Positions 19,977 through 28,105 of a stretch of DNA of 64,000 nt are shown here, piece after piece. Numbering within the stretch: the first letter of the stretch is position 1; each line of letters begins with the position of its first letter. The notes beneath the pieces were generated by a model. It worked only from the letters and a program-made list of their open reading frames with translations. It was not told where the DNA came from and ran no database searches. The position numbers and the translations under genes were made by a program. Source of the stretch: Flavobacterium sp. MFBS3-15 (GTDB lineage Bacteria; Bacteroidota; Bacteroidia; Flavobacteriales; Flavobacteriaceae); contig NZ_JAPCHV010000002.1 in NCBI RefSeq assembly GCF_026107645.2, positions 307,891 through 371,890 on the forward strand. The letters run 5' to 3'.

Positions 19977-21506
19977 TTATTCCCACTCTATCGTGGCCGG
20001 AGGCTTAGAACTTATGTCATATACCACACGGTTCACCCCTTTTACTTTGTTAATGATCTCGTTAGATATCTTCATGAGGAAGTCATACGGCAGGTGTACC
20101 CAATCGGCGGTCATGCCGTCAGTCGATTCCACCGCCCTCAGCGCTACTACTTTTTCATAAGTACGCTCATCGCCCATTACGCCAACGCTATTTACCGGAA
20201 GCAATATAGCTCCCGCCTGCCAAACCTTGTTGTACAGCCCATGGTCTTTTAAGCCCTGTATGAATATATGATCCACTTCCTGCAGGATGCGTACCTTTTC
20301 CGGTGTAATGTCTCCCAATATCCTGATAGACAGTCCGGGACCCGGGAATGGGTGCCTCCCAAGAAGCTCAGGGTCAATACCCAATGTCGCTCCTACCCTC
20401 CTTACCTCATCCTTAAACAGCATGCGTAATGGCTCAACCACCTGAAGCTTCATGAAGTCCGGCAATCCGCCAACATTATGGTGCGACTTGATGGTAGCCG
20501 AGGGCCCTTTTACCGAAACCGACTCGATAACATCGGGATAGATGGTACCCTGAGCCAGCCATTTAACATCGGTAAGGAGGTGCGCCTCATCGTCAAAAAC
20601 CTCAATGAACACGCGGCCAATAGTCTTACGTTTCGTCTCAGGGTCATCGATACCGGCAAGCTGCGACAGGAACCTGTCCGAAGCATCCACGCCTTTTACA
20701 TTGAGGCCCATGTCTTTATACTGGTGCAGTACGCTTTCAAATTCGTTCTTGCGCAGCAGCCCGTTGTTTACAAATATACAGTACAGGTTTTGGCCAATAG
20801 CCTTATTAAGCAATACGGCTGCTACAGTAGAGTCTACACCGCCCGAAAGGCCAAGCACTACTTTGTCATTGCCGATCTTAGCCTTGAGTTCCGCTACTAT
20901 GTCCTCCACAAAGGAGTTGGGCGTAAAGTTCTGCGGTACATGGGCGATTTTTACAAGGAAGTTCTCCAGCATCTGCTTGCCGTCGGTAGAGTGGTACACC
21001 TCAGGGTGGAACTGTATGGCATAGGTGGTTTCGCCCTCTATTTTATATGCGGCATTCTCCACATCCTTGGTACTGGCCAGCACCTCACCGCCTGTTGGCA
21101 GCTTTTTGATGGTGTCGCTGTGGCTCATCCATACCTGGCTGTTAGCTGACACACCTTCCAGGAACGGCTCTCCTTCCCTGATATAGGACAGGTTAGCACG
21201 GCCATACTCGCGGATGTTGCTTGGCGCTACTTCACCCCCGTCAAAGTGGGCAAGGTACTGTGCACCGTAGCAAACAGCCAGCAGCGGCAGCTTGCCCCGG
21301 ATACCGGAAAGGTCGGGATGCGGTGCATCTTCAGCCCTGACGGAAAACGGGCTTCCGGAAAGGATTACGGCTTTGTAGGTTGATAAATCTGTTGGCGGGT
21401 TATTATAGGGGAATATCTCGCAGAAGATATTGAGTTCCCTAACCCTTCGCGCAATAAGTTGTGTGTATTGCGACCCGAAGTCTAAAATAAGTACGTTGTG
21501 TTGCAT
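19977..21506 (-). CDS. guaA: GMP synthase (glutamine-hydrolysing)
   Basis: This 509-residue enzyme converts XMP to GMP. The N-terminal class I glutaminase domain has [18 protein letters not shown], the catalytic Cys in [10 protein letters not shown] and His/Glu in FHPEVYHS. The ATP-pyrophosphatase P-loop is [15 protein letters not shown], and the C terminus ends [10 protein letters not shown]. The ATG at 21506 (MQHNVLIL) is chosen; the longer frame begins with a TTG inside the -7 promoter box. Only three bases separate that box from the ATG, so the mRNA is probably leaderless. The first codons (CAACACAAC) resemble the CAACA leaders of other nucleotide genes. Confidence 0.96.
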   Translation of the reverse strand: MQHNVLILDFGSQYTQLIARRVRELNIFCEIFPYNNPPTDLSTYKAVILSGSPFSVRAEDAPHPDLSGIRGKLPLLAVCYGAQYLAHFDGGEVAPSNIREYGRANLSYIREGEPFLEGVSANSQVWMSHSDTIKKLPTGGEVLASTKDVENAAYKIEGETTYAIQFHPEVYHSTDGKQMLENFLVKIAHVPQNFTPNSFVEDIVAELKAKIGNDKVVLGLSGGVDSTVAAVLLNKAIGQNLYCIFVNNGLLRKNEFESVLHQYKDMGLNVKGVDASDRFLSQLAGIDDPETKRKTIGRVFIEVFDDEAHLLTDVKWLAQGTIYPDVIESVSVKGPSATIKSHHNVGGLPDFMKLQVVEPLRMLFKDEVRRVGATLGIDPELLGRHPFPGPGLSIRILGDITPEKVRILQEVDHIFIQGLKDHGLYNKVWQAGAILLPVNSVGVMGDERTYEKVVALRAVESTDGMTADWVHLPYDFLMKISNEIINKVKGVNRVVYDISSKPPATIEWE

Positions 21507-21509
21507 GGG

Positions 21510-21517
21510 CAAAAATA
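21510..21517 (-). promoter_or_regulatory. -7 promoter box abutting the guaA start codon
   Basis: TATTTTTG on the minus strand is followed by CCC and the ATG. With the usual 4-7 bases from box to first transcribed base, transcription would start at or in the start codon. Confidence 0.6.
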
Positions 21518-21934
21518 AGATAATCTGCCGAAATGGGAAAATGGATTTTCAGATTTTTGGAACGTAAAAAAAATGTAAGAAAATTTTTAATGAAAGGATT
21601 TTATGAAAAAATGAAAATGAAACAAAAATGCATTTTTGCATTACGGCCCCACATCAAAAAATATATACCCTTTTTTTCATCATGTTGGGGGTATTTTTGC
21701 ACCATCAGCTTATGAATTCAGGGTGTGTGCAAGGGTATTTTAGGGTATGCCTGCGATGACTTTTGGTCCGTGGGCATTTTTTCATCTTCCGGATAATGAA
21801 AAATTGCAGATTTGAAACAAAATCGAAAACGGGCATTACTGGAATAACCGGCTGGAAATTTTCCGCAAACCCAATCCAACCTTTTATATAAAAAAATGCT
21901 CTTACCCGTAGGCAACCCTTTTACCCTTTTATCA
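21518..21934. other. Intergenic region upstream of guaA and the RHS-like gene
   Basis: About 420 bases between divergent genes. It is A-rich near guaA and less so further right. I found no tRNA, riboswitch-like or terminator structure. A 102-codon minus-strand frame (21718-22026) is basic and low-complexity, overlaps the real gene on the other strand and is not supported. Confidence 0.5.
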
Positions 21935-23035
21935 ATGGTACGAAACCTTACCCTGAAAATCCTTTTCCTCTTCCTCCCCTTCGCCGCCTTTTCCCAAAAC
22001 AGGATAAAGGACACGGTATATGGCAATGTAAAATCGGTCAGGGAAAAGCTTTACTTTTTGGACTCGGTGCGGCAAAGTTACAAGCTGTATGACTTTGAAG
22101 ATGAATATGGCCATCCGGGTTTCAGGGACAGGGAATTTACACAAAAACGATTTAATACGTTTTGGTATCATATGCCTATAGTACATTACATGAATTATTA
22201 CAGGGAATATGACGACAGGAACCGGATTGTAGCAGAGACATGGTATTATAAGGACAATGCTTTCCTAACAAAATATGAGTTTACTTATGATGAAAAAGGA
22301 AATTTGATCGTAGAAAATGAAAGTAATGAATTTGGCGAAATAATCACAATAAGACGGGGCTACGATCATAAAAACCGTGTAGCAACACGGTTAAAGTCAT
22401 ATAAAGAATCGGATACCTATTTCTTTTACGGTAACCAGTATAACAGAGCAGGTGAACTTATTGCAACCAATGCATACCGTGACAACGAGAAAGCAAGCGA
22501 CAGGAAATTTGAGTATGAGTCGGGCAGGCTTGTCAGGGTTTACTATACTCTGCCATATACTTTGGTAGAGGGCGACTATCCCGGGCGTAAAAAGAAAATA
22601 CATGGCGAATGGGAAACCTACCTTTACGAAGAATATGAGTATGACGAACGCGGAAATAAAATAACCGTAAAAAATTATTCAGGGCAAATGGCAGGCGATA
22701 GTACAACTCCTGATGTTACCCGTTACATTTATGATGCCCATGACAACCTCATAACGACTATTAATTCCAACGGCCTATTGCCATGGACATGGGCGTATGA
22801 TGATAAGGGGCGGCTGACCTCAGAAAAACTTATTTCAAATGGCGACATTGCTATTGAAACAAAATACATCTACAAAGGCGACAACCTAATCAAACTCCTC
22901 TACACCGAAAACGGCAAAACCACCACCGTTACCTTCTCTTATGCATTCGACAGCCACAACAACTGGACCGAGCAGACCAAGAGCATCAACGGGAAGCCGC
23001 TGTATGTGAGGAAAAGGGAGATTGTTTATGATTAG
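21935..23035 (+). CDS. Exported RHS/YD-repeat-like protein
   Basis: This 366-residue protein starts MVRNLTLKILFLFLPFAAFS, a signal peptide. The rest has YD/RHS-like strands: YEFTYDEKGNLIVENESN, EYEYDERGNKITVKN, RYIYDAHDNLITTIN, WAYDDKGRLTSEKL. It lacks the conserved RHS core and toxin tail of polymorphic toxins and is far shorter than those. It is probably periplasmic or surface-attached; function unknown. The ATG at 21935 is preferred over an upstream in-frame start because it begins the signal peptide. Confidence 0.7.
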   Translation: MVRNLTLKILFLFLPFAAFSQNRIKDTVYGNVKSVREKLYFLDSVRQSYKLYDFEDEYGHPGFRDREFTQKRFNTFWYHMPIVHYMNYYREYDDRNRIVAETWYYKDNAFLTKYEFTYDEKGNLIVENESNEFGEIITIRRGYDHKNRVATRLKSYKESDTYFFYGNQYNRAGELIATNAYRDNEKASDRKFEYESGRLVRVYYTLPYTLVEGDYPGRKKKIHGEWETYLYEEYEYDERGNKITVKNYSGQMAGDSTTPDVTRYIYDAHDNLITTINSNGLLPWTWAYDDKGRLTSEKLISNGDIAIETKYIYKGDNLIKLLYTENGKTTTVTFSYAFDSHNNWTEQTKSINGKPLYVRKREIVYD

Positions 23036-23115
23036 GAATGGGCCTGCCGCACTAAGGGTGCCCCGCACTACGGCTTTGCACCGCCTCCTAGTTACTGTAA
23101 AACTGCTGCTGCCTG

Positions 23116-23145
23116 TTTGCAGGTTTCCTGAAATGTATATATTTG
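23116..23145 (+). promoter_or_regulatory. Complete -33/-7 promoter of the small membrane protein gene
   Basis: TTTG (23116-23119) and TATATTTG (23138-23145) are separated by 18 bases, close to the Bacteroidetes consensus. It lies 25 bases before ATG 23171. Confidence 0.7.
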
Positions 23146-23170
23146 CCAAGAAAAATTAACCAGTTACAGT

Positions 23171-23410
23171 ATGATGATCATTATCGAAATTCTAGGCTTT
23201 TTGATTTGCATTAGCAGCGGAATCCGTTTGCTGTTTGCGGCAAGTGTATATGCGGGCCTTAAGGGAGCCAACAAATGGACCGCCCAGGGCGAGCAGGTAG
23301 AAGTTAACAACGCCAACCTTAAAAAAGCGGTAAACACGCTGCGGCTAAACAGCATTTTAATGGTAGTGGGCGGCATCATGATATTTTTAGGCGAAAATTA
23401 CGGGCGGTAA
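23171..23410 (+). CDS. Small two-helix membrane protein
   Basis: This 79-residue protein has a hydrophobic N-terminal helix (IIIEILGFLICISSGIRLLF), a polar middle with a GANKWTAQGEQVEV stretch and a second helix (LNSILMVVGGIMIFLG). I do not recognise the family. The gene has a good promoter and a strong downstream terminator, so it is an independent transcription unit. The start could be ATG 23171 or ATG 23174. Confidence 0.7.
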   Translation: MMIIIEILGFLICISSGIRLLFAASVYAGLKGANKWTAQGEQVEVNNANLKKAVNTLRLNSILMVVGGIMIFLGENYGR

Positions 23411-23430
23411 GTCCGCATACGTACCCAATT

Positions 23431-23472
23431 AAACCGCCGGACTTAATATTTATGTGGCCGGCGGTTTTTTTA
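23431..23472 (+). terminator. Rho-independent terminator
   Basis: AAACCGCCGG (23431-23440) pairs perfectly with CCGGCGGTTT (23458-23467), followed by a T-run. Confidence 0.85.
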
Positions 23473-23545
23473 TGGATTAATGTTTCGGGGCTACCTACCG
23501 TCATCCCAATCAAAATAATAAAATATTACCTAAATTATTAATGAA

Positions 23546-23575
23546 AGATAAAACTGCCCTTTATGGAGGGACATC
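23546..23575 (-). repeat. Hairpin unit after the last array gene
   Basis: On the minus strand this reads AGGGCAGTTTTATC after a short stem (CCCT/AGGG). It is the same GGGCAGTTTT-type unit found at the junctions between the five tandem lipoprotein genes, here downstream of the last one. Confidence 0.6.
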
Positions 23576-23581
23576 CACCTG

Positions 23582-24163
23582 TTAGGGTACTTTTATCAGT
23601 GTGTAATTCTGCTCCGGCACTCTCAGTTCCGTTGGTGCACCCTCAGGCACTGCCGACATTTCTCCCTTAAATGTAATTTCTATCCTTTCGGGCGTACCAC
23701 CCTGTGCCGCAAAATGTTTTATTATTATATCCCGGTACAGATAATCTCTTTCAGGATCTGTGAAATGGAGCTCTACACGCCTTTGTGCCATCGGCAAGTT
23801 AGTATCTTTAATATATTCCCCATATACGTTATACTGATGTGGCTCAAGGCTTGCCTGTAAATTAGTAAGGGTGTTGACCGTCTCAATTCCGTTTGAATCA
23901 CTGTAGCGATATTCACCCACCAATACATCTGAATAATAGCCCAACGTTGAATAATGGTACATTACCTTTTTCTGAAGCGTAATTTCAAAGATGGTATTTC
24001 CGGACTGGTATCTCCAGGTACCGGTAAATTTGTCGAAGTCATTCTCTGTATCTTTATAATACACTCCTGGTTCCTCACCAATAGTATAGAGCAACGGCAT
24101 GACAGCCTGCCCACTGCAGCCCATACCCAAAACCAAAAACATTATGATGAAAATTGCTTTCAT
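23582..24163 (-). CDS. Tandem lipoprotein paralogue 1 (DUF6705-like)
   Basis: This 193-residue lipoprotein has the signal MKAIFIIMFLVLGMG followed by Cys16. The mature part has the family core YYKDTENDFDKFTGTWRYQSG, a LVGEYRY strand, FTDPERD and a long beta-rich end closing in QNYTLIKVP. It resembles the flavobacterial DUF6705 family, whose function is unknown. It belongs to the same subtype as paralogue 4 (same EQNYTLIKVP ending). It is last in a five-gene minus-strand array; a conserved hairpin and T-run end just before its ATG. Confidence 0.8.
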   Translation of the reverse strand: MKAIFIIMFLVLGMGCSGQAVMPLLYTIGEEPGVYYKDTENDFDKFTGTWRYQSGNTIFEITLQKKVMYHYSTLGYYSDVLVGEYRYSDSNGIETVNTLTNLQASLEPHQYNVYGEYIKDTNLPMAQRRVELHFTDPERDYLYRDIIIKHFAAQGGTPERIEITFKGEMSAVPEGAPTELRVPEQNYTLIKVP

Positions 24164-24200
24164 GATAAAAACTGCCCCGCTTTGGCAAGGCAGGCAATAT
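24164..24200 (-). repeat. Junction hairpin between paralogues 2 and 1
   Basis: Minus strand: CTGCCTTGC, loop CAAA, GCGGGGCAG (full pairing in RNA with two G-U pairs), then TTTTT and four bases to the ATG. It fills most of the gap. Confidence 0.7.
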
Positions 24201-24821
24201 TTACTGTTTTACTAAAAGATATTCCCCGAAAGGGATGTTATAGCTTGTATATGGCGAAAGTGTGGTTTCACCAAACTTTGACATCCTTGATCCAAGATTT
24301 CTGAAGATAAGCCTTAACTTTTGGGTACTGCCATCATCGGCACGCTGAAAGATCATTTCTGGTTCAAAACCAAATATATCACGTGTAGGATCATTAAAAC
24401 CTAATACGACTTTTCTGTCATTGGGTCCACAATTAAGACAATATTGAGAATTTGGACCGACAATGATATTTCCAACAATATTGAAGTTCCATGGGTTTAT
24501 TATGTTTGATGTAAGCCGGGGAAGAGTATTTATTATTTCTACACCATTTTCGATATATTTATATTCACCTACAAGAAAATCAGCATAGTAATGATTTTTT
24601 CCATTATTGAAAACCTGCATTTCTCTTTTCTCAAGTGTAATAGTTAGCGAAGTTGTTCCATCTGTATATTTCCATGTACCAACAAAATTATCGAGGTCGT
24701 TATATAGATCTTTATAATATGCTCCCGAAATGTCAGTATCATCTTCATACAGTGATTTTATCGGGGTCTGCGCTCTACATCCCATCCCAAACAACAACGC
24801 TATGATAAATATTGCTTTCAT
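24201..24821 (-). CDS. Tandem lipoprotein paralogue 2 (DUF6705-like)
   Basis: This 206-residue lipoprotein starts MKAIFIIALLFGMG then Cys15. It shares YYKDLYNDLDNFVGTWKYTDG with paralogue 3 almost word for word, then LVGEYKYIENG and FNDPTRDIFG, and ends FGEYLLVKQ. It has an extra pair of cysteines (YCLNCG near residue 133) that paralogues 1 and 4 lack. Function unknown; the protein should be anchored in an outer or inner membrane facing the periplasm or surface. The ATG at 24821 is fixed by alignment with its neighbours. Confidence 0.8.
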   Translation of the reverse strand: MKAIFIIALLFGMGCRAQTPIKSLYEDDTDISGAYYKDLYNDLDNFVGTWKYTDGTTSLTITLEKREMQVFNNGKNHYYADFLVGEYKYIENGVEIINTLPRLTSNIINPWNFNIVGNIIVGPNSQYCLNCGPNDRKVVLGFNDPTRDIFGFEPEMIFQRADDGSTQKLRLIFRNLGSRMSKFGETTLSPYTSYNIPFGEYLLVKQ

Positions 24822-24861
24822 GGTTGTAAAAACTGCCCTGCCGCAGCGGGGCAGCATTAAG
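24822..24861 (-). repeat. Junction hairpin between paralogues 3 and 2
   Basis: Minus strand: CTGCCCCGC, loop TGCG, GCAGGGCAG (one mismatch), then TTTTT, ACAACC and ATG. The stem begins a few bases after the upstream stop codon. Confidence 0.75.
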
Positions 24862-25476
24862 TTATTGCTTCACTAACAGATATTCCCCGAAAGGGACTGT
24901 GTATTCATCATACGGCCTTGGGTCAGTTACATCATCATAGCCTCCGGATGTTACTATAAACTGTAAAAGTAATTTTTGTACACCTCCTGAATCGGCTCTC
25001 GCAAAAACCATTTTCGACTCCATACCGGGAATATCACGGTCAGGATCTCTAAATGCCAGGTGTACCCTTCTCATATTTGGAACGCATCCAGTACAATATT
25101 CTGTAGTAGGGGGTAAAAGTAGATTGCCAAATATAGAATAATCATAACTGTGTGGTAAATTCTGCGAAACTAATGGCAGAGTGTTTATTTTCTCAACTCC
25201 ATTTTCGACATACTTATAGCCACCAATTAAGATATCCTGATAACACGTTATTGCATTATCTGAATAAGGCTGCATATCTTTTTTTTGTAAATTAATTATC
25301 AATGATGTTGTTCCATCTGTATATTTCCATGTACCAACAAAATTGTCCAAATCACTATTAATATCTTTATAATAAGCCCCTTCAATATCTAAGCCATTAT
25401 CATACAATGGCAGGACTGCCTGCCCCCTGCAGCCAATCCCCAAAACCAAGACCGCTATGATAAAGATTGCTTTCAT
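24862..25476 (-). CDS. Tandem lipoprotein paralogue 3 (DUF6705-like)
   Basis: This 204-residue lipoprotein starts MKAIFIIAVLVLGIG then Cys16. Core motifs are YYKDINSDLDNFVGTWKYTDG, IGGYKYVENG and FRDPDRD, ending PFGEYLLVKQ. It is closest to paralogue 2, including the cysteine pair (YCTGCV). The near-identical first half of the two genes suggests recent duplication or gene conversion. Function unknown. Confidence 0.8.
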   Translation of the reverse strand: MKAIFIIAVLVLGIGCRGQAVLPLYDNGLDIEGAYYKDINSDLDNFVGTWKYTDGTTSLIINLQKKDMQPYSDNAITCYQDILIGGYKYVENGVEKINTLPLVSQNLPHSYDYSIFGNLLLPPTTEYCTGCVPNMRRVHLAFRDPDRDIPGMESKMVFARADSGGVQKLLLQFIVTSGGYDDVTDPRPYDEYTVPFGEYLLVKQ

Positions 25477-25517
25477 GGTTGTGAAAACTGCCTCGCCGCA
25501 GCGGGGCAGGTAATATG
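25477..25517 (-). repeat. Junction hairpin between paralogues 4 and 3
   Basis: Minus strand: CTGCCCCGC, loop TGCG, GCGAGGCAG (one mismatch), then TTTTCACAACC and ATG. Confidence 0.75.
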
Positions 25518-26093
25518 TTATGGTACTTTTATCAGTGTGTAATTCTGCTCCGGCACTCTCAGTTCCGTTGGTGTACCCTCAGGCACTATCGACATTTCTC
25601 CATTAAATGTAATTTCTATTCTTTCAGGCGTGCCACCCTGCGCTACAAAATGTTTTACTACTATGTATCGATATAAATAGTCTCTTTCAGGATCTTTAAA
25701 AGTCAGCTCTACTCGTCTTTCGGATGCAGTATGATTTGAATCCTGTATGTTTGCCCCTGAAATATTGTTTTCATATGGCCCAAGATTTTGCAGAAGGTTT
25801 TGCAATGTATTTACAATTGTATTTGTACCATCAACATATCTATATTCTCCTACAAGTATATCACAGTAATTGTTATTAGAACCATTAAATAGCTTTTCTT
25901 TCTTTTGTAATGTTATTTCAAAAAGTATACTTCCAGATTCATATCTCCAAGTACCTGTAAATTTATCCAATTCATTGAAAGTGTCTTTATAATAAAATCC
26001 AGCCTCAAGGCCTATTCCTTGTTCAAGAATGGGTTGTATTTGAGCTTTACATAAACTCAATGTGAATAATAATATGATAAAGATTGCTTTCAT
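25518..26093 (-). CDS. Tandem lipoprotein paralogue 4 (DUF6705-like)
   Basis: This 191-residue lipoprotein starts MKAIFIILLFTLSL then Cys15. Core motifs are YYKDTFNELDKFTGTWRYESG, ILVGEYRYVDG and FKDPERDYLYR; the last 45 residues nearly match paralogue 1 (HFVAQGGTPERIEITF and EQNYTLIKVP). The two related genes are not adjacent, being separated by paralogues 2 and 3. Function unknown. The ATG is fixed by alignment to neighbouring signal peptides. Confidence 0.8.
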   Translation of the reverse strand: MKAIFIILLFTLSLCKAQIQPILEQGIGLEAGFYYKDTFNELDKFTGTWRYESGSILFEITLQKKEKLFNGSNNNYCDILVGEYRYVDGTNTIVNTLQNLLQNLGPYENNISGANIQDSNHTASERRVELTFKDPERDYLYRYIVVKHFVAQGGTPERIEITFNGEMSIVPEGTPTELRVPEQNYTLIKVP

Positions 26094-26128
26094 GGTGTTA
26101 AAAACTGCCCCGCCAAACCGGTGACAAA
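26094..26128 (-). repeat. Junction unit between paralogues 5 and 4
   Basis: Minus strand: GGCGGGGCAGTTTTTAACACC then ATG. The 3' arm and T-run match the other junctions, but the 5' arm (CACCGGTTT) has diverged and the hairpin is weaker. Confidence 0.6.
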
Positions 26129-26743
26129 CTATTGCACTCTGGTTAATGTATATTCTCCCCAAGGAAGATTAAAACTCCTATAGGATTGGATACCATCTAT
26201 AATTACGACGTTTCCTTTTTGCACAAGCTGTATTTTTATTTTTTGGACACCACCTTCATCCGCACGCCTGATTATAAGCGCTCCATACAAACCATCGATA
26301 GTGTCTCTCGAAGGATCACCAAAACTCAAAATAACCCTTTTTTGTCCGGGCGGGCAATCATTGCAAACAGGAAAGTTATCATTATTGATGATAATACTTC
26401 CCACAATGGTATGTTCGATCAGATTGGAAGGAGGATTGGTTAAATGCGGCAAAGTATTAACCTTTTTAATGCCATTTTCGATATATCGGTATTCGCCAAT
26501 CAGCAGGTCACTATAATTTCCACTAAAACTATCATGATAGGCTACCTTTTTTTCAAATATGATCCTCAATGAAGCAGTTCCACTTACAAGTTCCCATGTT
26601 CCTGTGTAGTTATCAAAGTCATTGAAAGTATCTTTGTAATAAACATCGGCAGCCTCTTCATAATTTTCACTATACAAAGGGCTTATGTTCTGCGCCCTGC
26701 AGACCAGCCCAAACAACAACGCTATGATAAAGATTGCTTTCAA
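26129..26743 (-). CDS. Tandem lipoprotein paralogue 5 (DUF6705-like), TTG start likely
   Basis: This is the first gene of the array in transcription order. Aligned to its neighbours it would start at TTG 26743 (LKAIFIIALLFGLVC), where the others have ATG AAA GCA. An in-frame ATG at 26782 would add 13 residues before the signal peptide. Core motifs are YYKDTFNDFDNYTGTWELVSG, LIGEYRYIENG and FGDPSRD, ending GEYTLTRVQ. It carries a cysteine pair (VCNDCP). About 204 residues. Function unknown. The start is the main uncertainty. Confidence 0.7.
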   Translation of the reverse strand: MKAIFIIALLFGLVCRAQNISPLYSENYEEAADVYYKDTFNDFDNYTGTWELVSGTASLRIIFEKKVAYHDSFSGNYSDLLIGEYRYIENGIKKVNTLPHLTNPPSNLIEHTIVGSIIINNDNFPVCNDCPPGQKRVILSFGDPSRDTIDGLYGALIIRRADEGGVQKIKIQLVQKGNVVIIDGIQSYRSFNLPWGEYTLTRVQ

Positions 26744-26842
26744 TTTATTGATTAATATTCCATTGCTATTAATATAGAGCATTTTTTCACCTAAAAGGTT
26801 GGAAACGCATACCACAATTTTAAAAATTATTTTTCACGCCAC

Positions 26843-26877
26843 ACAGGTAGGAAATACCTGTTTTGAAAAAACAGGTA
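26843..26877 (-). promoter_or_regulatory. Overlapping alternative hairpins upstream of the lipoprotein array
   Basis: Three copies of one 7-base word in alternating orientation: ACAGGTA (26843-26849), TACCTGT (26855-26861), ACAGGTA (26871-26877). The middle copy can pair with either neighbour, giving two exclusive hairpins; with flanking bases one extends to 9 bp (ACCTGTTTT/AAAACAGGT). It lies about 100 bases before the first array gene. Confidence 0.5.
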
Positions 26878-26974
26878 ATCACCGCAAAAGTGTTAAAAGT
26901 GTCAGGGTTAAAATATAGTGCCTGATTTCGGAATGGAAGCTCATTTGTAATTTGTGTTTTGGATTTTAGAGTTT

Positions 26975-27036
26975 CACCTTTGGCACTTTGCGACTTTCGA
27001 ACTTTCGACTTTCGAACTTTGAAACTTTGAAACTCC
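26975..27036. repeat. Short-word tandem repeat (ACTTTCGA)
   Basis: Degenerate tandem copies of (G)ACTTTCGA / AACTTTGAA in the gap before nrnA, for example CGACTTTCGAACTTTCGACT. The units are of varying length with no spacers, so this is not a CRISPR array. Confidence 0.6.
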
Positions 27037-27076
27037 ACCCTTTGGCACTATTATTGGGCATTGTCATAAAAAACTG

Positions 27077-27084
27077 TACCTTCG
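27077..27084 (+). promoter_or_regulatory. -7-like box abutting the nrnA start
   Basis: TACCTTCG (one mismatch to TAnnTTTG) lies four bases before ATG 27089; a TTG at 27054-27056 is 20 bases upstream of it. Confidence 0.4.
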
Positions 27085-27088
27085 CACA

Positions 27089-28102
27089 ATGATGACACCC
27101 GGAGACCTCGCGGCCGTAAAACAACTGCTGGCCGCACCCAAAAAGATTGCCATAATACCCCACCGCAACCCCGATGGCGATGCCATGGGATCTACCCTCG
27201 GCCTGGGCCGCTTCCTGAAGCTGAAAGGCCATGATGTAACGGTAATAGCCCCAAATGAATTCCCCGATTTCCTTGCCTGGCTGCCCGGCGCAGACGGCGT
27301 AAAAGTTTTTGAGCGCGAAAATGAAACCGCCACCAAACTACTGAAGGAAGCGCAGATCGTATTTACGCTCGACTTCAATACCCTGGGCCGCCTGGGCGAT
27401 GCCATGGAAGCCGTACTGAAAGGGCTTGACGTGCCGTTCATCATGATCGACCACCATCAGGCACCGGATGATTATGCCACCTATATGTTTTCGGACACTA
27501 ATTACGGGTCTACCTGTGAAATGGTGTACCACTTCATAACCGCTTTAGACGAAAAGCAGTACCTCGACAAGACCGTTGCCACCTGCCTGTATACGGGCAT
27601 CGTTACCGACTCCGGTTCTTTCCGCTACCCGCTTACCACCGGTACCACGCATCGCGTAGTAGCCGAGTTCATCGACCTGGGGGTAGACAACAGCGCCATA
27701 CACAGCCTGCTGTTCGACAACCATTCGCACGCGCGCATCCGCATACTGGCGCAGGCACTCCAAAACCTGCAGGTGCTTCCTGCCTATAAAACATCCTACA
27801 CATCCCTTAGCCAGGAGGAGCTCAACAGCTTTGGCCACAGCAAGGGCGATACCGAGGGCATCGTGAACTACGGACTGGGCATGAAAGGCATCGTGTTTAC
27901 CGCATTTTTCAGCGAGAATAAGGACGAAGGCATCATAAAGATATCGTTCCGATCCAAGGGCGATTTCGACGTTAATAAGTTTGCCCGTGAGCATTTTAGC
28001 GGCGGCGGCCACATAAATGCCGCAGGCGGAAAAAGTACTGAGTCGCTGGAAGCTACCATACAAAAATTTATTGCTATTTTAGCAACCACCAAAATTGACT
28101 GA
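27089..28102 (+). CDS. nrnA: DHH-family nanoRNase/pAp phosphatase
   Basis: This 337-residue protein has DHH phosphoesterase motifs: HRNPDGDAMGSTLGLGR (residue 24 on), DFNTLGRLG, the DHH motif IDHHQAPDDYA and TDSGSFRYP. The C-terminal DHHA1 domain has the GGGHINAAGG substrate-binding loop. NrnA enzymes degrade 2-5-nucleotide RNAs and dephosphorylate pAp. It is followed 3 bases later by gldI, so the two are co-transcribed. The start is ATG 27089 or the next codon (also ATG). The promoter box is unusually close to the start. Confidence 0.9.
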   Translation: MMTPGDLAAVKQLLAAPKKIAIIPHRNPDGDAMGSTLGLGRFLKLKGHDVTVIAPNEFPDFLAWLPGADGVKVFERENETATKLLKEAQIVFTLDFNTLGRLGDAMEAVLKGLDVPFIMIDHHQAPDDYATYMFSDTNYGSTCEMVYHFITALDEKQYLDKTVATCLYTGIVTDSGSFRYPLTTGTTHRVVAEFIDLGVDNSAIHSLLFDNHSHARIRILAQALQNLQVLPAYKTSYTSLSQEELNSFGHSKGDTEGIVNYGLGMKGIVFTAFFSENKDEGIIKISFRSKGDFDVNKFAREHFSGGGHINAAGGKSTESLEATIQKFIAILATTKID

Positions 28103-28105
28103 TAC

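Noticed and set aside
21518..21934. Purine riboswitch upstream of guaA
   Set aside because: No conserved purine aptamer helices or loops seen, and the guaA promoter box leaves no leader.
21935..23035. Polymorphic toxin (RHS)
   Set aside because: The protein is short, lacks the RHS core and a C-terminal toxin domain, and has no immunity gene next to it.
26975..27036. Possible CRISPR-like array of ACTTTCGA words
   Set aside because: Units are about 8-10 bases, vary in length, have no spacers, and no cas genes are present.
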